Part shown: piece after piece, positions 6,306 to 6,403 of the stretch
Layout of the letters: every line of letters begins with the position of its first letter
How positions within the stretch are numbered: position 1 is the stretch's first letter
Assembly (NCBI GenBank): GCA_028704195.1
Contig: JAQVLL010000123.1
Span: 1-6,403 of the forward strand
DNA: 6,403 bases
Source: Smithellaceae bacterium
GTDB lineage: Bacteria > Desulfobacterota > Syntrophia > Syntrophales > Smithellaceae
Reading direction: 5' to 3'
Position numbers and translations under genes: made by a program
The notes under the pieces: generated by a model
Databases searched by the model: none
Told to the model about the DNA's origin: nothing
What the model saw: the letters and a program-made list of their open reading frames with translations, nothing else

Positions 6306-6403
6306 TTACGGTTCAAAAAAAAGAAAACTGTTTTTTCCGCAGGTTTTCTTTATCCTGTACATGGCCTCGTCGGCGTGCCGTATCAATGTGTCGGAATCAT
6401 CGC
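6306..6403 (-). CDS. GGDEF-domain protein (diguanylate cyclase-like), C-terminal fragment
   Basis: Read leftwards from the window edge, the frame gives DDSDTLIRHADEAMYRIKK, then TCGKNSFLFFEP and a TAA stop at 6308-6306. 'D(x)LIRxADEAMYRxKKxGKN' is the characteristic last helix and strand of GGDEF domains, which make the second messenger cyclic di-GMP or are degenerate versions that bind it. The catalytic GGDEF loop and any sensor domain lie outside the window, so activity cannot be judged. The gene converges on the long gene at 2039-6277, with only 28 bp between the two stop codons, so the two are not one operon. Confidence 0.8.
   Translation of the reverse strand, partial: DDSDTLIRHADEAMYRIKKTCGKNSFLFFEP
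6320..6351. terminator. Hairpin at the convergent gene ends, possible terminator of the rightward transcript
   Basis: AAAGAAAAC (6320-6328) pairs perfectly with GTTTTCTTT (6343-6351), and TG/CA extends the stem by two pairs past a single bulged G; the loop is TTTTTTCCG (6331-6339). It lies 43 bp past the stop of the long gene and inside the last codons of the GGDEF gene. On the plus strand the stem is preceded by A's and its 3' arm is U-rich, so it could end that transcript. On the minus strand it is followed directly by a T-run, but that lies before the GGDEF stop codon. Stem pairs are mostly A-T, so strength is doubtful. Confidence 0.35.

Noticed and set aside
6313..6345. Intrinsic terminator for the GGDEF gene on the minus strand
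   Set aside because: The stem plus T-run looks right, but it lies before the TAA at 6308-6306, so termination there would remove the stop codon from the message.

Overview
The window looks like ordinary chromosomal DNA of an anaerobic Gram-negative bacterium, most likely a deltaproteobacterium (Desulfobacterota, Syntrophus/Smithella-like). This placement is inference. It rests on the Na+-pump decarboxylase beta subunit of the type I associate with syntrophic anaerobes, the long PEP/pyruvate-binding-domain protein, the AAA and GGDEF neighbours, roughly balanced base composition and strong Shine-Dalgarno sites. No rRNA, tRNA, IS element, CRISPR array or phage feature was seen.

Layout: (1) positions 1-116, minus strand, hold the first 38 codons of a MoxR-like AAA+ ATPase that runs off the left edge. 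(2) 117-542 is a divergent control region. It has a near-consensus promoter reading left with a ~240-nt leader rich in competing inverted repeats, a weaker promoter reading right, and three copies of AACGTT. (3) 543-1796 encodes the beta subunit of a sodium-translocating carboxylic-acid decarboxylase (OadB/GcdB/MmdB family). Two short steps downstream, 1812-1937 encodes a 41-residue single-helix protein that looks like a minimal gamma subunit. No carboxyltransferase (alpha) or biotin carrier gene is present here. (4) 1938-2038 is a short spacer with a stem-loop. (5) 2039-6277 encodes a 1412-residue protein. Its last third is a pyruvate phosphate dikinase-type ATP-grasp domain followed by the phosphohistidine swivelling domain. 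The PEP/pyruvate TIM barrel that normally follows is absent, and in front sits a ~900-residue, apparently all-helical region that I cannot assign. (6) 6306-6403, minus strand, is the last 31 codons of a GGDEF (diguanylate cyclase-like) gene, convergent with the long gene.

How the parts may work together: the beta and gamma-like subunits would couple decarboxylation of an acyl-CoA or oxo-acid to Na+ export, if the alpha subunit and biotin carrier are encoded elsewhere. The long protein retains the residues needed to phosphorylate its own histidine from ATP, but the usual acceptor site is missing. It is therefore best viewed as a phosphotransferase or sensor with an unknown acceptor. This protein, and its position just behind an orphan decarboxylase beta subunit, is the most interesting thing in the window.
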